A DNA stretch of 64,000 bases from Granulosicoccus sp963833195 (lineage in GTDB: Bacteria; Pseudomonadota; Gammaproteobacteria; Granulosicoccales; Granulosicoccaceae): NCBI GenBank assembly GCA_963833195.1, contig CAWHXF010000027.1, positions 4,092,001-4,156,000 of the forward strand. Reading direction: 5' to 3'. The notes under the pieces are model-generated. The model made no database searches. It had not been told where the DNA came from and saw only the letters and a list, made by a program, of their open reading frames with translations. A program made the position numbers and the translations under genes. Below, in pieces: positions 27,677 through 37,147 of this stretch (position 1 is its first letter; each line of letters starts with the position of its first letter).

Positions 27677-28509
27677 GCGAGCCCGACCTGCGCCTCGTCG
27701 GTACCGAGTCCGACACGGCCTTCGCCGACCGGCGCTTCTCGACCGCGCTGGCGCGCGGGCTGGCCGTGCTGCGCGCGTTCCGGCCCGGCGACGACGGGCT
27801 CGGCAACGCGGAGATCGCCGAGCGTACCGGTCTGCCGAAGTCCACGGTGTCGCGCCTGACCTTCACGCTGCAGGCGCTCGGCTACCTGGGGCAGGCGCGC
27901 CGCAACGAGCGCTACCGCCCCGGCCCCGCGCTGCTGGCACTCGGCAACGTCGCTTCGGCCTCGATCCGCTTCGTGGACCTGTCCGCGCCGCTCATGCAGC
28001 GGCTCGCCGACGACACCGGCACGCTCGCGCTGCTCGCCGTGCGCGACGGTGCGAAGATGCTGCTCGTGCGGACGTGGCGTCCGAGGGGCGTATCGTCCCT
28101 GTGGCTCGAGGTCGGGCATCGACTGCCGCTGAACCGGAGCTCGTCGGGCCACGCGCTGCTCGCGGGCCTGGCCGAAGGCGACTTCGAACGCGTCGTCGCC
28201 GAGGCCCGCGGCGACCGCGGCCTGGACGCCGAGCGCGCGGCGCGCGTGCGGCGCGAGGCGGGCGGTCAGCTGATCGGGAAGGGTTTCGTGATCGCGGACC
28301 CGGGCGACTACTTCGCGCCGGACATCCATGCGGTCTCGGTGCCGTTCCGCTCGCCGGACGTGAGCGAGCCCGTGGTGTTCTCCTGCGGCGCCATGCCGCG
28401 CGACCTGTCGGTGGAGCGCATGGACGGCGAGGTGGGACCCGCGCTGCGCGATGCGGTGCGGGAGCTCGATCGGCTGCTCGGGCAGCCGTCCGTGGCGCAC
28501 GAACCGTAA
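27673..28509 (+). CDS. IclR-family transcriptional regulator
   Basis: 278 residues: an N-terminal winged helix (LARGLAVLRAF, EIAERTGLPKSTVSRLTFTL, about 25-85) and a C-terminal effector-binding IclR domain. The domain shows LPLNRSSSGHALLAGL, the Gly-rich IGKGFVIADPGDY and an AVSVPFRSPD strand. It is translationally coupled to dctM and followed by the FadB-like gene, so it most likely controls this transport and degradation run in response to an acid or CoA-ester-related effector. Confidence 0.92.
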   Translation: MSEPDLRLVGTESDTAFADRRFSTALARGLAVLRAFRPGDDGLGNAEIAERTGLPKSTVSRLTFTLQALGYLGQARRNERYRPGPALLALGNVASASIRFVDLSAPLMQRLADDTGTLALLAVRDGAKMLLVRTWRPRGVSSLWLEVGHRLPLNRSSSGHALLAGLAEGDFERVVAEARGDRGLDAERAARVRREAGGQLIGKGFVIADPGDYFAPDIHAVSVPFRSPDVSEPVVFSCGAMPRDLSVERMDGEVGPALRDAVRELDRLLGQPSVAHEP

Positions 28510-28529
28510 CCGTCCGCGAGAGACACCCA

Positions 28530-30638
28530 ATGAACCCGATCGCCTACGAGCTCGACGAGAACGTCGCCGTGATCACGGTCGACAACGCGCCCGTGAATGC
28601 GCTGTCGCACGCCGTGCGCGCCGCTCTCGTCGACGCCTTCGAGCGGTTCGACGCCGACGCCGACGCGCGCATCGCCGTCATCGTCGGCGCGGGCCGGCTC
28701 TTCATCGGCGGCGCCGACATCTCGGAGTTCGGCAAGCCCCCGCAGGAGCCCTTCCTGCCGGACGTGATCGACCGCATCGAGGCCTGCGGCAAGCCCGTCG
28801 TCGCGGCCATTCACGGCAGCGCGCTCGGCGGCGGGCTCGAGGTCGCGCTCGGTGCGCACTACCGCCTCGCCATGCCGGGCGCGAAGCTCGGTCTGCCCGA
28901 GGTCAAGCTCGGCCTGATTCCGGGGGCGGGGGGCACGCAGCGGCTGCCGCGACTCGTCGGCGTGGATGCGGCGCTCGGGATGATCACGGGCGGCGCGCCG
29001 GTCGGGCCGGACGAAGCACTGGCGGCGGGCCTGGTCGACCGGATCGGTGGCGGCGACGATCCCGCTGGCGCGGGCCTGCGCTACGCGCGCGAGCTGCTGG
29101 CCGAAGGCGCACCCGTGCGACGTACCGGCGAGCGTGCGAAACCCGACGCCGACCCGGAGCTCTTCCGCGACTGGTGCACCCGCCTCGCCGCGAAGGCGCG
29201 CGGCGAGGTCGCGCCGCTCACGGCGGTGGATGCCGTCGAGGCGGCCACGCGGCTGGACCTGCGCGACGGGCTCGTCGAGGAGCGACGCTTCTTCCGCGGG
29301 CTCATGGACACGCCGCAGCGCGCCGGGCTCATCCATGCCTTCTTCGCCGAGCGCGCGGTCACGAAGCTGCCGGAGCTCGCGGGCGTCGAGCCGCGCGACG
29401 TGCGGCGCGTCGGCGTGGTGGGCGGCGGCACCATGGGGGCGGGTATAGCGACGGCGGCCTTGCTGAGCGGCCTCGAGGTCACGCTGGTGGAGCGCGACGC
29501 CGCCGCGGCCGACAGGGCGCGCGCGACGATCGGCAAGTACCTCGACGCGGCCGTGAAGCGCGGCAAGCTCGACGCGGCGGGCCGTGCGCGCATCACGGAC
29601 GGCGCGCTGCAAACGGCGACCGACCACGCGTCGCTCTCGAACAGCGATCTCGTCGTCGAGGCGGTGTTCGAGGACATGGACGTCAAGAAGACGGTGTTCG
29701 CCTCGCTGGACGAGGCGTGCCGACCGGGGGCGATCCTCGCCACCAACACGTCCTACCTCGACGTGGACGCCATCGCGGCGAGCACGTCGAGACCCGACGA
29801 CGTGATAGGCCTGCACTTCTTCTCGCCGGCGCACGTCATGAAGCTGCTGGAGGTCGTCGTGGGCGAGCGCACGGCGCCGGACGTGGTCGCGACCGCGTTC
29901 GCGCTCGCGAAGCGGCTCGGCAAGGTCGCGGTGCGCGCCGGCGTCTGCGACGGCTTCATCGGCAACCGCATCCTCGCGCGCTACCGCGCAGCGGCCGATC
30001 ACATGGTGCTGGACGGCGCGAGCCCGTATCAGGTCGACCGCGCGCTCGTCGATTTCGGGTATCCGATGGGGCCGTACGCGGTGTCGGACCTCGCGGGCCT
30101 CGACATCGGCTTCGCCACGCGCGAGCGGAAGGCGGCCGACCGCCACCCCCGCGACCGCGTGCCGACCTACGCCGACGAGCTGTACCGCATGGGCCGGCTC
30201 GGCCAGAAGACGGGGCGAGGCTACTACGTGTATGCGGACGGGGACCGCAAGGGCGCCGAGGATCCGGAGCTCGAGTCGATCGTGAGCGACGCGCGAAAGG
30301 CCGCCGGCATCACCCCGCGCGACTTCACCGACGAGGAGATCGTGCGCCGCTACATGGCGGCCATGATCGACGAGGCCGCGCGCACGGTGGACGAAGGCAT
30401 CGCGCGCCGCCCGCTCGACGTCGACGTGACGTTCCTCTACGGCTACGGCTTCCCGCGCCACCGCGGCGGACCGATGCACTACGCCGACCGCTACGGGCTC
30501 GAGAAGGTGGTGGCGGACATCCGCGAGTTCGCGCGGACCGACGATCACTTCTGGCAGGTGTCTCCGCTGCTCGAACGGTTCGCGTCCGAGGGGCTCACGT
30601 TCGAGCGCCTGAACGCCGCGACCGCCCCTGCCACCTGA
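28530..30638 (+). CDS. Bifunctional enoyl-CoA hydratase / 3-hydroxyacyl-CoA dehydrogenase
   Basis: 702 residues, a FadB/FadJ-like or peroxisomal-type multifunctional enzyme of beta-oxidation. An N-terminal crotonase domain (FIGGADISEFGK, GSALGGGLEVALGAHYR, PEVKLGLIPGAGGTQRL) is followed near 300 by the NAD-binding motif GVVGGGTMGAGIA. The dehydrogenase active-site HFFSPAHVMKLLEV and the C-terminal HADH domains (GPYAVSDLAGLDIG, GYGFPRHRGGPM) come after. It hydrates enoyl-CoA and oxidises the product to 3-ketoacyl-CoA. It stands 16 bases before a thiolase gene. Confidence 0.95.
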   Translation: MNPIAYELDENVAVITVDNAPVNALSHAVRAALVDAFERFDADADARIAVIVGAGRLFIGGADISEFGKPPQEPFLPDVIDRIEACGKPVVAAIHGSALGGGLEVALGAHYRLAMPGAKLGLPEVKLGLIPGAGGTQRLPRLVGVDAALGMITGGAPVGPDEALAAGLVDRIGGGDDPAGAGLRYARELLAEGAPVRRTGERAKPDADPELFRDWCTRLAAKARGEVAPLTAVDAVEAATRLDLRDGLVEERRFFRGLMDTPQRAGLIHAFFAERAVTKLPELAGVEPRDVRRVGVVGGGTMGAGIATAALLSGLEVTLVERDAAAADRARATIGKYLDAAVKRGKLDAAGRARITDGALQTATDHASLSNSDLVVEAVFEDMDVKKTVFASLDEACRPGAILATNTSYLDVDAIAASTSRPDDVIGLHFFSPAHVMKLLEVVVGERTAPDVVATAFALAKRLGKVAVRAGVCDGFIGNRILARYRAAADHMVLDGASPYQVDRALVDFGYPMGPYAVSDLAGLDIGFATRERKAADRHPRDRVPTYADELYRMGRLGQKTGRGYYVYADGDRKGAEDPELESIVSDARKAAGITPRDFTDEEIVRRYMAAMIDEAARTVDEGIARRPLDVDVTFLYGYGFPRHRGGPMHYADRYGLEKVVADIREFARTDDHFWQVSPLLERFASEGLTFERLNAATAPAT

Positions 30639-30654
30639 TCACAAGAGAGCTTCC

Positions 30655-31830
30655 ATGTCCCGCGCCGTCATCGTCTCCACCGCCCGCACGCCGCTCGCGA
30701 AGTCCCACCGCGGCTCGTTCAACCGCACGCACGGCGCGACGCTCGGCGGGCACGTCGCGGCGGCGGCCGTGGAGCGCGCGGGCATCGACCCCGCCACCCT
30801 CGAGGACTGCCTGTTCGGCTGCGGGTACCCCGAGTACGTCACGGGCGGCAACATCGCGCGCCAGATCGTGCTGCGCGCGGGGCTGCCCACGAGCATCGCG
30901 GGCGCGACGATCAACCGCTTCTGCTCCAGCGGTTTGCAGGCGATCGCCTCGGGCGCGAACACGATCCTGCACGAGGGCGCGAAGGCCGTGCTGGTGGGCG
31001 GCGTGGAGAGCATCTCGATGGTGCAGCCGACGCCGAGGAGCGCGGCCGAAAGCTGGCTCACCGAGCACAAGCCCGAGCTCTACCTGCCCATGATCGATAC
31101 CGCCGACATCGTCGCCGAGCGCTACGGCATCACGCGCGAGGCGCAGGACGAGCTCGGGCTGCAGAGCCAGCAGCGCACCGCCGCGGCGCAGGAAGCGGGG
31201 CGGCTCGACGCCGAGATCGTGCCCATCACCACGACCATGGTCGTGAAGGACAAGGCCACCGGCGAGGAGTCCGAGAAGGAGGTCACCGTGAGCGTGGACG
31301 AGTGCAACCGCCCGTCGACGACGCTCGAGGCGCTCGCGAAGCTCGAGCCAGTGATGGGGCCCGGCAAGTACATCACGGCCGGCAACGCCTCGCAGCTCAG
31401 CGACGGCGCGGCGGCGCTCGTGATGATGGACGAGGACGAGGCGGGCCGCCTCGGCCTCGAGCCGCTCGGCGCGTTCCGCGCGTTCGCCGTCGCGGGCTGC
31501 GAGCCCGACGAGATGGGCATCGGGCCCGTGTTCGCCGTGCCGCGCCTGCTGGAGCGCCAGGGTCTGAGCGTCGACGACATCGACCTGTGGGAGCTCAACG
31601 AGGCCTTCGCGAGCCAGGCGCTCTACTGCCGCGACACGCTCGGCATCGACCCCGACGTGTGCAACGTCGACGGCGGCTCCATCGCCATCGGCCACCCCTT
31701 CGGCATGACGGGCGCGCGCATGACCGGGCACCTGCTGATCGAGGGCCACCGGCGCGGCGCGAAGCTCGGCGTCGTGACCATGTGCATCGGCGGCGGGCAG
31801 GGCGCGGCCGGACTGTTCGAGATCTTCTGA
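30655..31830 (+). CDS. Acetyl-CoA C-acyltransferase (thiolase)
   Basis: 391-residue thiolase that splits 3-ketoacyl-CoA with CoA to release acetyl-CoA. The acylated Cys is in INRFCSSGLQAIA (residue 89). The conserved NEAFASQ, GHPFGMTGAR (catalytic His) and CIGGGQGAAG (second Cys) are all present. Directly downstream of the FadB-like gene, so together they complete a beta-oxidation turn. Confidence 0.96.
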   Translation: MSRAVIVSTARTPLAKSHRGSFNRTHGATLGGHVAAAAVERAGIDPATLEDCLFGCGYPEYVTGGNIARQIVLRAGLPTSIAGATINRFCSSGLQAIASGANTILHEGAKAVLVGGVESISMVQPTPRSAAESWLTEHKPELYLPMIDTADIVAERYGITREAQDELGLQSQQRTAAAQEAGRLDAEIVPITTTMVVKDKATGEESEKEVTVSVDECNRPSTTLEALAKLEPVMGPGKYITAGNASQLSDGAAALVMMDEDEAGRLGLEPLGAFRAFAVAGCEPDEMGIGPVFAVPRLLERQGLSVDDIDLWELNEAFASQALYCRDTLGIDPDVCNVDGGSIAIGHPFGMTGARMTGHLLIEGHRRGAKLGVVTMCIGGGQGAAGLFEIF

Positions 31831-31870
31831 ACCTGCGTACAAGTCGCACACACGACGAGAGACTCGATCC

Positions 31871-33067
31871 ATGAACCTCGACTACACCGACGACGAGATC
31901 GCCTTCCGCGACGAAGTCCGCCAGTTCATGGCGGAGAAGCTGCCGTCGCACCTGTCGGACAAGATCCGGCTGGGCAAGACCCTGACCAAGGCCGACCACG
32001 AGGAGTGGCACGCGCTCCTGAACGAGCGCGGCTGGCTCGCGGGCAGCTGGCCCGTGGAGTTCGGCGGCGCCGGCTGGAACGCGGTGCAGCGCCACCTCTA
32101 CGAGGACGAGGCCGCGCGCGCGCACGCGCCGCGCGTGGTGCCCTTCGGCGTGGCCATGCTCGGCCCCGTGCTGCAGAAGTTCGGCTCCAAGGCGCAGCAG
32201 GAACGTTGGCTGCCGCGCATCCTGTCGGGCGAGGACTGGTGGTGCCAGGGCTATTCCGAGCCCGGTGCCGGTTCGGACCTGGCCTCGCTCAAGACGTCCG
32301 CGAAGCGCGATGGGGAACATTACCTGGTGAACGGCCAGAAGGCCTGGACCACGCTCGGCCAGCACGCCGACATGATCTTCTGCCTGGTGCGCACGGGCAC
32401 CGAAGGCAAGCCGCAGGCGGGCATCTCGTTCCTCCTGATCGACATGAAGGCTCCGGGCGTGACGGTGCGACCCATCGTGCTCATCGACGGCGAGCCCGAG
32501 GTCAACGAGGTGTTCTTCGACGACGTGCGCGTGCCGGTGGAGAACCTCGTCGGCGAGGAGAACGAGGGCTGGACGTACGCCAAGTACCTGCTCACGCACG
32601 AGCGCACGAACATCGCGGGCGTCGGCTTCGCCACGGCCGGGCTCGAGAGCCTGAAGCGCATCGCGCGCGCCGAGCGCGCGGGCGGCAGGCCGCTCATCGA
32701 CAACCCGCACTTCGCCGCGCGCATCGCGCGCATCGAGATCGACCTCATGGCCATGTCCACCACGAACCTGCGCGTGGTGTCGGCCGCGGCCGCGGGGCAG
32801 GCGCCGGGCGCCGAGAGCTCGATGCTGAAGATCGTCGGCACCGAGATCCGCCAGGCCATCAACGCCGCAACGCGTTCGGCCGTCGGACCCTGGGCCATGC
32901 CGTACGTGTCGGAGGAGCTCGAGCGCGGCAGCAACGAGCACCCCGTCGGCCCGGACTACGCGACGGCCGCCACCGGCCACTACTTCAACGAGAGGAAGCT
33001 CTCGATCTACGGCGGCTCCAACGAGGTGCAGCGCACCATCGTCGCGAAATCCGCGCTGGAGCTGTAG
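31871..33067 (+). CDS. Acyl-CoA dehydrogenase
   Basis: 398-residue FAD enzyme that introduces the first double bond. Signature blocks: CQGYSEPGAGSDLASLKT, INGQKAWTT-like VNGQKAWTTLGQHAD, VFFDDVRVPVENLVG, and the C-terminal YGGSNEVQRTIVAKSAL. Sequence features such as GGAGWNAVQRHLYEDE fit the ACAD subfamily used for branched, steroid or aromatic-side-chain acyl-CoAs (often heterotetrameric), which matches the adjacent second ACAD gene. Intact. Confidence 0.94.
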   Translation: MNLDYTDDEIAFRDEVRQFMAEKLPSHLSDKIRLGKTLTKADHEEWHALLNERGWLAGSWPVEFGGAGWNAVQRHLYEDEAARAHAPRVVPFGVAMLGPVLQKFGSKAQQERWLPRILSGEDWWCQGYSEPGAGSDLASLKTSAKRDGEHYLVNGQKAWTTLGQHADMIFCLVRTGTEGKPQAGISFLLIDMKAPGVTVRPIVLIDGEPEVNEVFFDDVRVPVENLVGEENEGWTYAKYLLTHERTNIAGVGFATAGLESLKRIARAERAGGRPLIDNPHFAARIARIEIDLMAMSTTNLRVVSAAAAGQAPGAESSMLKIVGTEIRQAINAATRSAVGPWAMPYVSEELERGSNEHPVGPDYATAATGHYFNERKLSIYGGSNEVQRTIVAKSALEL

Positions 33068-33071
33068 CGCC

Positions 33072-34197
33072 GTGAACTTCGAGCTCACCGACGAGCGCCG
33101 CATGCTGCAGGACGGGCTGCGCCGCTACCTCGGAGACGTCTACACGCCCGACATGCACAAGCGGGTCGCGCAGGACGAGCGCGGTTACTCGGACGAGGTG
33201 TGGGCCGGGCTCGCCGACATGGGCGTCATCGGCGCGCTGTTCGACGAGGCGCAGGGCGGCTTCGGCGGCGCGGGCTTCGACATCGCGCTGGTGTTCGAGG
33301 AGCTCGGGCGCGCCGGCGCGGTGGAGCCGCTGCTGGACACCGCCACGCTCGCGGGCGGGCTGCTGGCCGAGGCCGGACGCGACGACGAGGTCGCGCGCGT
33401 CATCGAGGGCGAGCTGCAGCTCGCGTTCGCGCACGGCGAGCCCGGCAGCCGCTACGAGCTGTCGCTCGTGGAGACCACCGCGCGGGCCGCGGACGACGGT
33501 TGGACGCTGGACGGACACAAGAGCGTCGTCGTGAACGCCTCGGCCGCGGGCGACGCTGCTCGTGAGCGCGCGCACGGCAGGCGAGGCGGCGGACGCGGAG
33601 GGCGTGTCGCTGTTCCTCGTGCCGAGGGAAGCGGACGGCGTGTCGCTGCGCGACTACGCGCTGGCCTCCGGTGGCCGCGCGGCCGAGGTGACGCTCGAGA
33701 ACGTGCGCGTGCCGAAGGAGGCGCTCGTCGGCCCCGAAGGCGGTGCGACGCAGATGATCGAGCTCGCGCAGGCGCGCGCCACGCTCGCGATCTGCGCCGA
33801 GGCCGTCGGCCTCATGGAGAGCATCGTCGCGCTGACCGCGGACTACATGAAGACGCGCAAGCAGTTCGGTCAGCCGATCGGCAAGTTCCAGGCGCTGCAG
33901 CACCGCATGGCGGACCTCGCCATCCAGCGCGAGCAGGCGCGCTCCGCCGTCGTGAACCTCGCCGGCCACCTGGACGCGCCGCGCGACGAGCGCGAGAAGC
34001 ACGTCAGCGCCTGCAAGGAGCTCGTCGGGCGCGTGGCGCAGCAGATCGCCGAGGAGAGCATCCAGATGCACGGCGGCATCGGCCTCACGATGGAGTACTC
34101 GCTCGGCCACCTCGCCAAGCGGCTCGTGCTGGTCGATCACCGCTTCGGGGATTCCATGCACCACCTCGAGCGCTTCATCGCGCTGGCGGTGGTCTGA
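33072..34197 (+). pseudogene. Second acyl-CoA dehydrogenase, frameshifted
   Basis: The GTG-started frame gives a normal ACAD N-terminus (MNFELTDERRMLQDGLRRY, QGGFGGAGFDIALVFEELG) as far as VVVNASAAGD near 33555. The rest (TLLVSARTAGEAADAEGVSL, KTRKQFGQPIGKFQALQHRM, GGIGLTMEYSLGHLAKRLV) continues in another frame to 34197. One missing or extra base in the GCGGGCGACG stretch near 33,550 explains it. All else is well conserved, so this could be a sequencing error. It would normally pair with the ACAD just upstream as the second subunit. Confidence 0.9.
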
Positions 34198-34213
34198 GCG
34201 TGGGAAGTGGGGC

Positions 34214-34654
34214 ATGAGCTCGAACGCGGGCGAGGCGAGCGGCATCATCGAGGACGAGACGGGCGCGCAGCGCACGCTCGGCTACGTGCTGGACGTCGGG
34301 CAGGGCGACGGTTGCGCGCGCTGTCGGCTCACCGTGGGGGAGGCGCACACGAACCGGCACGGCGCGCTGCACGGCGGACTTTCCACGGTGTTGCTGGACA
34401 ACGCGATGGGCGCGACCGCCAGCCTCACGGTCGATGCGGGCGGCCGCGCGCCGTTCCTCACGATCTCGCTGAACACGCACTACGTCGCCTCGGCGCAACT
34501 CGGCGACGCGCTCGTGGCGACGGGCCGCGTCGTCGGCGGCGGTCGCTCGCTGGTGTTCGTGGACGGCACGCTCGAGGACGCGACGGGCCGCACCATCGCG
34601 ACCTCCAGCGGCGTGTTCAAGCGCGTGCCGCCCGCGCGGCTGCCCGACGCGTGA
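34214..34654 (+). CDS. PaaI-type hotdog thioesterase
   Basis: 146 residues with the hotdog fold of acyl-CoA thioesterases: HTNRHGALHGGLSTVLLDNA (the helix bearing the catalytic Asp/Glu position) and the strand LTISLNTHYVASAQLGD. It ends RTIATSSGVFKR. It would release CoA from acyl-CoA intermediates. Lies between the ACAD and ligase genes on the same strand. Confidence 0.9.
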   Translation: MSSNAGEASGIIEDETGAQRTLGYVLDVGQGDGCARCRLTVGEAHTNRHGALHGGLSTVLLDNAMGATASLTVDAGGRAPFLTISLNTHYVASAQLGDALVATGRVVGGGRSLVFVDGTLEDATGRTIATSSGVFKRVPPARLPDA

Positions 34655-34661
34655 GCGTCCG

Positions 34662-36206
34662 ATGAGCGCGGTGGTCGCGGGCGAGCGCGTGCACCACTTC
34701 CTCGAGCGCCAGGCCGCGGTCCGTCCCGACGCGTTGGCGCTGTACGGCGAAGCGGTCGCGGACGACGCATCGAGCGTGCTGCGGCTGGACTGGACCGGCT
34801 ACCTCGCGGCGGTCGACGAGGTGGCGGACGTGCTGCGGGAGCACGGCGCGCGCGCGGGCGACCGCGTGCTCGTCGTGGTCGAGAACTGCCCGGCGGCGGC
34901 CGTGTCGATCTTCGCGGCGACGCGCATCGGTGCCGTGGCCGTGCCCGTGAACGCGCGCTTCACCCCCGCCGAGCTCGAGCGCGTGACGGCACACGCGGAG
35001 CCCGCCGTCACGCTGTACACCGCCGACATCTCGAGCGATGCGGCGGCGCACGCGCGCGCGGCCGGCGCGCGGTCGGTGCGGACGTCGGCGGGAAGTATCG
35101 AGCTGTGCACGGGGCAGGGCGCCGACCCTGCGGACGATCTGGGCGACGCCGCCGTGATCCTCTACACGACCGGTACCACCGGCGCGCCGAAGGGCGTGGT
35201 GCTCACGCACGGCAACCTGTGCTTCGCCGCGCGTGCGTCCACGACGCTGCGCGAGCTCTGCCCGGCCGATACGGTGTACGGCGTGCTGCCGCTCACGCAC
35301 GTGTTCGGCATCGCCTCGGTGCTCATGGCGTCGGCCTGCGCGGGCGCGACGCTGCGCCTCGACGCGCGCTTCCGGCCCGAGCGCGTGCACGCCGCGCTCC
35401 TGGGCGGCGTGAGCGTGTTCCCGGCCGTGCCGCAGATGCACGCGCTGCTGATGGCGCACGTGCGCGCGCAGGGGCTCGACAAGCTCGAGGGCAGCCGCCT
35501 GCGCTACGTGTCGTCCGGTGCGGCGCCGCTGGACCCCGCGTGGAAGCGCCAGGCCGAAGCGTTCTACGGCATCGCGCTGCAGAACGGCTACGGACTGACC
35601 GAGAGCACGGCGGGTGTCTGCGGCACGCGCAACCCCATCGGCTCGGACGACACGAGCGCCGGTCGACCCTTTCCGGGCATCGAGGTGCGACTGGATACGT
35701 CAGTGGGCTCGTCCGCCGACACCGGCGATGCGGAGGTGGGCGAGATCCTCACTCGGGGCGCGCACGTCATGCACGGCTACTTCCGGAACCCCGCCGAGAC
35801 GGCGCGCGCGATCGACGCCGACGGCTGGCTGCGCACCGGCGATCTCGGGCGCATCGATGCGGACGGTCGCGTGCACGTGGTCGGGCGCTGCAAGGAGCTG
35901 ATCATCCGCGGCGGCTTCAACGTCTACCCGCCCGAGGTGGAAGCGGCGCTGAACGATCACCCGGACGTCGTGCAGGCGGCCGTGATCGGGCGCACGCTGG
36001 AGGGCGGGAACGAGGAGATCCTGGCGTTCGTGCAGTGCAGCGATCCGGCCGCGATGGACGAGGCGGCGATGAAGGCCTTCGTCGGGGAAAGGCTAGCGAG
36101 CTACAAGCGGCCTTCGCGCGTGATCTTCACGACGGCGCTGCCGGCGGCGGCGACGGGGAAGGTGCTGAAGCACCGGTTGCTGGTGGCGTTCGCGGAGGAG
36201 TTGTAG
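34662..36206 (+). CDS. Class I adenylate-forming acyl-CoA synthetase
   Basis: 514-residue AMP-dependent ligase that activates a carboxylic acid to its CoA ester. The P-loop-like motif YTTGTTGAPKGVVLTHGN, the A5 region NGYGLTEST, the hinge GWLRTGDLGRIDADG, and the C-terminal Lys in PAAATGKVLKH are all present. Probably the entry step for the acid imported by the TRAP system. Last gene of the run that starts at dctP. Confidence 0.94.
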   Translation: MSAVVAGERVHHFLERQAAVRPDALALYGEAVADDASSVLRLDWTGYLAAVDEVADVLREHGARAGDRVLVVVENCPAAAVSIFAATRIGAVAVPVNARFTPAELERVTAHAEPAVTLYTADISSDAAAHARAAGARSVRTSAGSIELCTGQGADPADDLGDAAVILYTTGTTGAPKGVVLTHGNLCFAARASTTLRELCPADTVYGVLPLTHVFGIASVLMASACAGATLRLDARFRPERVHAALLGGVSVFPAVPQMHALLMAHVRAQGLDKLEGSRLRYVSSGAAPLDPAWKRQAEAFYGIALQNGYGLTESTAGVCGTRNPIGSDDTSAGRPFPGIEVRLDTSVGSSADTGDAEVGEILTRGAHVMHGYFRNPAETARAIDADGWLRTGDLGRIDADGRVHVVGRCKELIIRGGFNVYPPEVEAALNDHPDVVQAAVIGRTLEGGNEEILAFVQCSDPAAMDEAAMKAFVGERLASYKRPSRVIFTTALPAAATGKVLKHRLLVAFAEEL

Positions 36207-36295
36207 GGCGGTACGTAGGCCACCGACGTGGCGTTGCGCCCGCGGGTAGGGTTCCGGATGCATCGACCGTGCGCCGATCCGTGCCCGGCGACCGA

Positions 36296-36784
36296 TCAAT
36301 CGTCGCTCGAATGCCGAGCCATGATCGGTCGATCGTGCTGGATAGGCACCGCGGGCTCCCCGTCCAGTGAGGCGCGTGCCTCCCGGAAGCAATCGATGCC
36401 CGACGGCAGCGCGACGCCGGTCTGCGCGGATCGGGTCCAGATGTTCGCCGTGATCTCGACCGCGTCCGGATCGTCGTAACAGCCGCGCGAGATCGCCCGC
36501 ACGTCCGGCCATCGCTCGAACGTCAGGCCGATCGAGGTTCCGCAATCGGGGCAGAACTCGACATCGACCCTCCTGCCGCTTTCGTCGGACGTGTGCGCGT
36601 ACGTCCGAGCCTTCCCCGCCGTGAACTCGACGGCCTCGATCGGGAACAACGACTCGGCGTAGAACGACGTGCCCGTCATGCGCTGGCAGAACGTGCAATG
36701 GCAGGCCAGCGTGCGCAGCGGCGCCCCGGTGGTGCGAAACCGGATGTTGCCGCAGAGGCAGCCGCCTTCGAAGGTAGCGGACAT
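36296..36784 (-). CDS. GFA-family (CENP-V/GFA) zinc protein
   Basis: 162 residues with the GFA zinc-binding cysteines: GGCLCGNIRF, CHCTFCQRMTGTSFY, and FCPDCGTSIGL. The family is named after glutathione-dependent formaldehyde-activating enzyme, but most members have no proven activity. ATG chosen just before the first strand (MSATFEGGCLCG); the frame extends upstream with no likely start. Cytoplasmic; no link to the neighbours is evident. Confidence 0.9.
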   Translation of the reverse strand: MSATFEGGCLCGNIRFRTTGAPLRTLACHCTFCQRMTGTSFYAESLFPIEAVEFTAGKARTYAHTSDESGRRVDVEFCPDCGTSIGLTFERWPDVRAISRGCYDDPDAVEITANIWTRSAQTGVALPSGIDCFREARASLDGEPAVPIQHDRPIMARHSSDD

Positions 36785-36915
36785 GGAGTGCCTACCGGTG
36801 CAAAGGTGCAGCGTAGCAGGCTGGTCATCGAGTCGAGATGGACCGTCGTGCGGGCTCTCGTTCGACGGCTCAGGGCGCGGATCGGGGTCGGAGTGGATCC
36901 CGATACGACGCTTCG

Positions 36916-37062
36916 TCAATCATGTCGCGACGCCTCGGGAATGCCGGAGCGCTCTGCCGCGGCGTCCTGACTCAGGGCAGTGAACTCGCGCATGATCCTG
37001 AGCGTGCCGCCCGGAACGAGCTCGGCGAGCCCGGTCACGAGCACGAAGTCGTCGTTCGCCAT
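36916..37062 (-). pseudogene. Truncated XRE-type antitoxin fragment
   Basis: A 48-codon frame opens at an ATG preceded by the strong ribosome site GGAGGTGA about 6 bases upstream. It reads LAELVPGGTLRIMREFTALS, then QDAAAERSGIPEAS, and stops. That is the start of a HigA-like helix-turn-helix protein, cut off inside the HTH; the recognition helix and C-terminus are missing. No toxin partner is nearby. The rest of the 363-base spacer 36785-37147 shows nothing else. Confidence 0.6.
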
Positions 37063-37147
37063 CGTCGTCACCTCCGCCGGCGGTCATGGGCGTTCACTTC
37101 GGCAATTCGCACCCGCCCACTACCGGACCGAATGCATGGAGAGCCCG

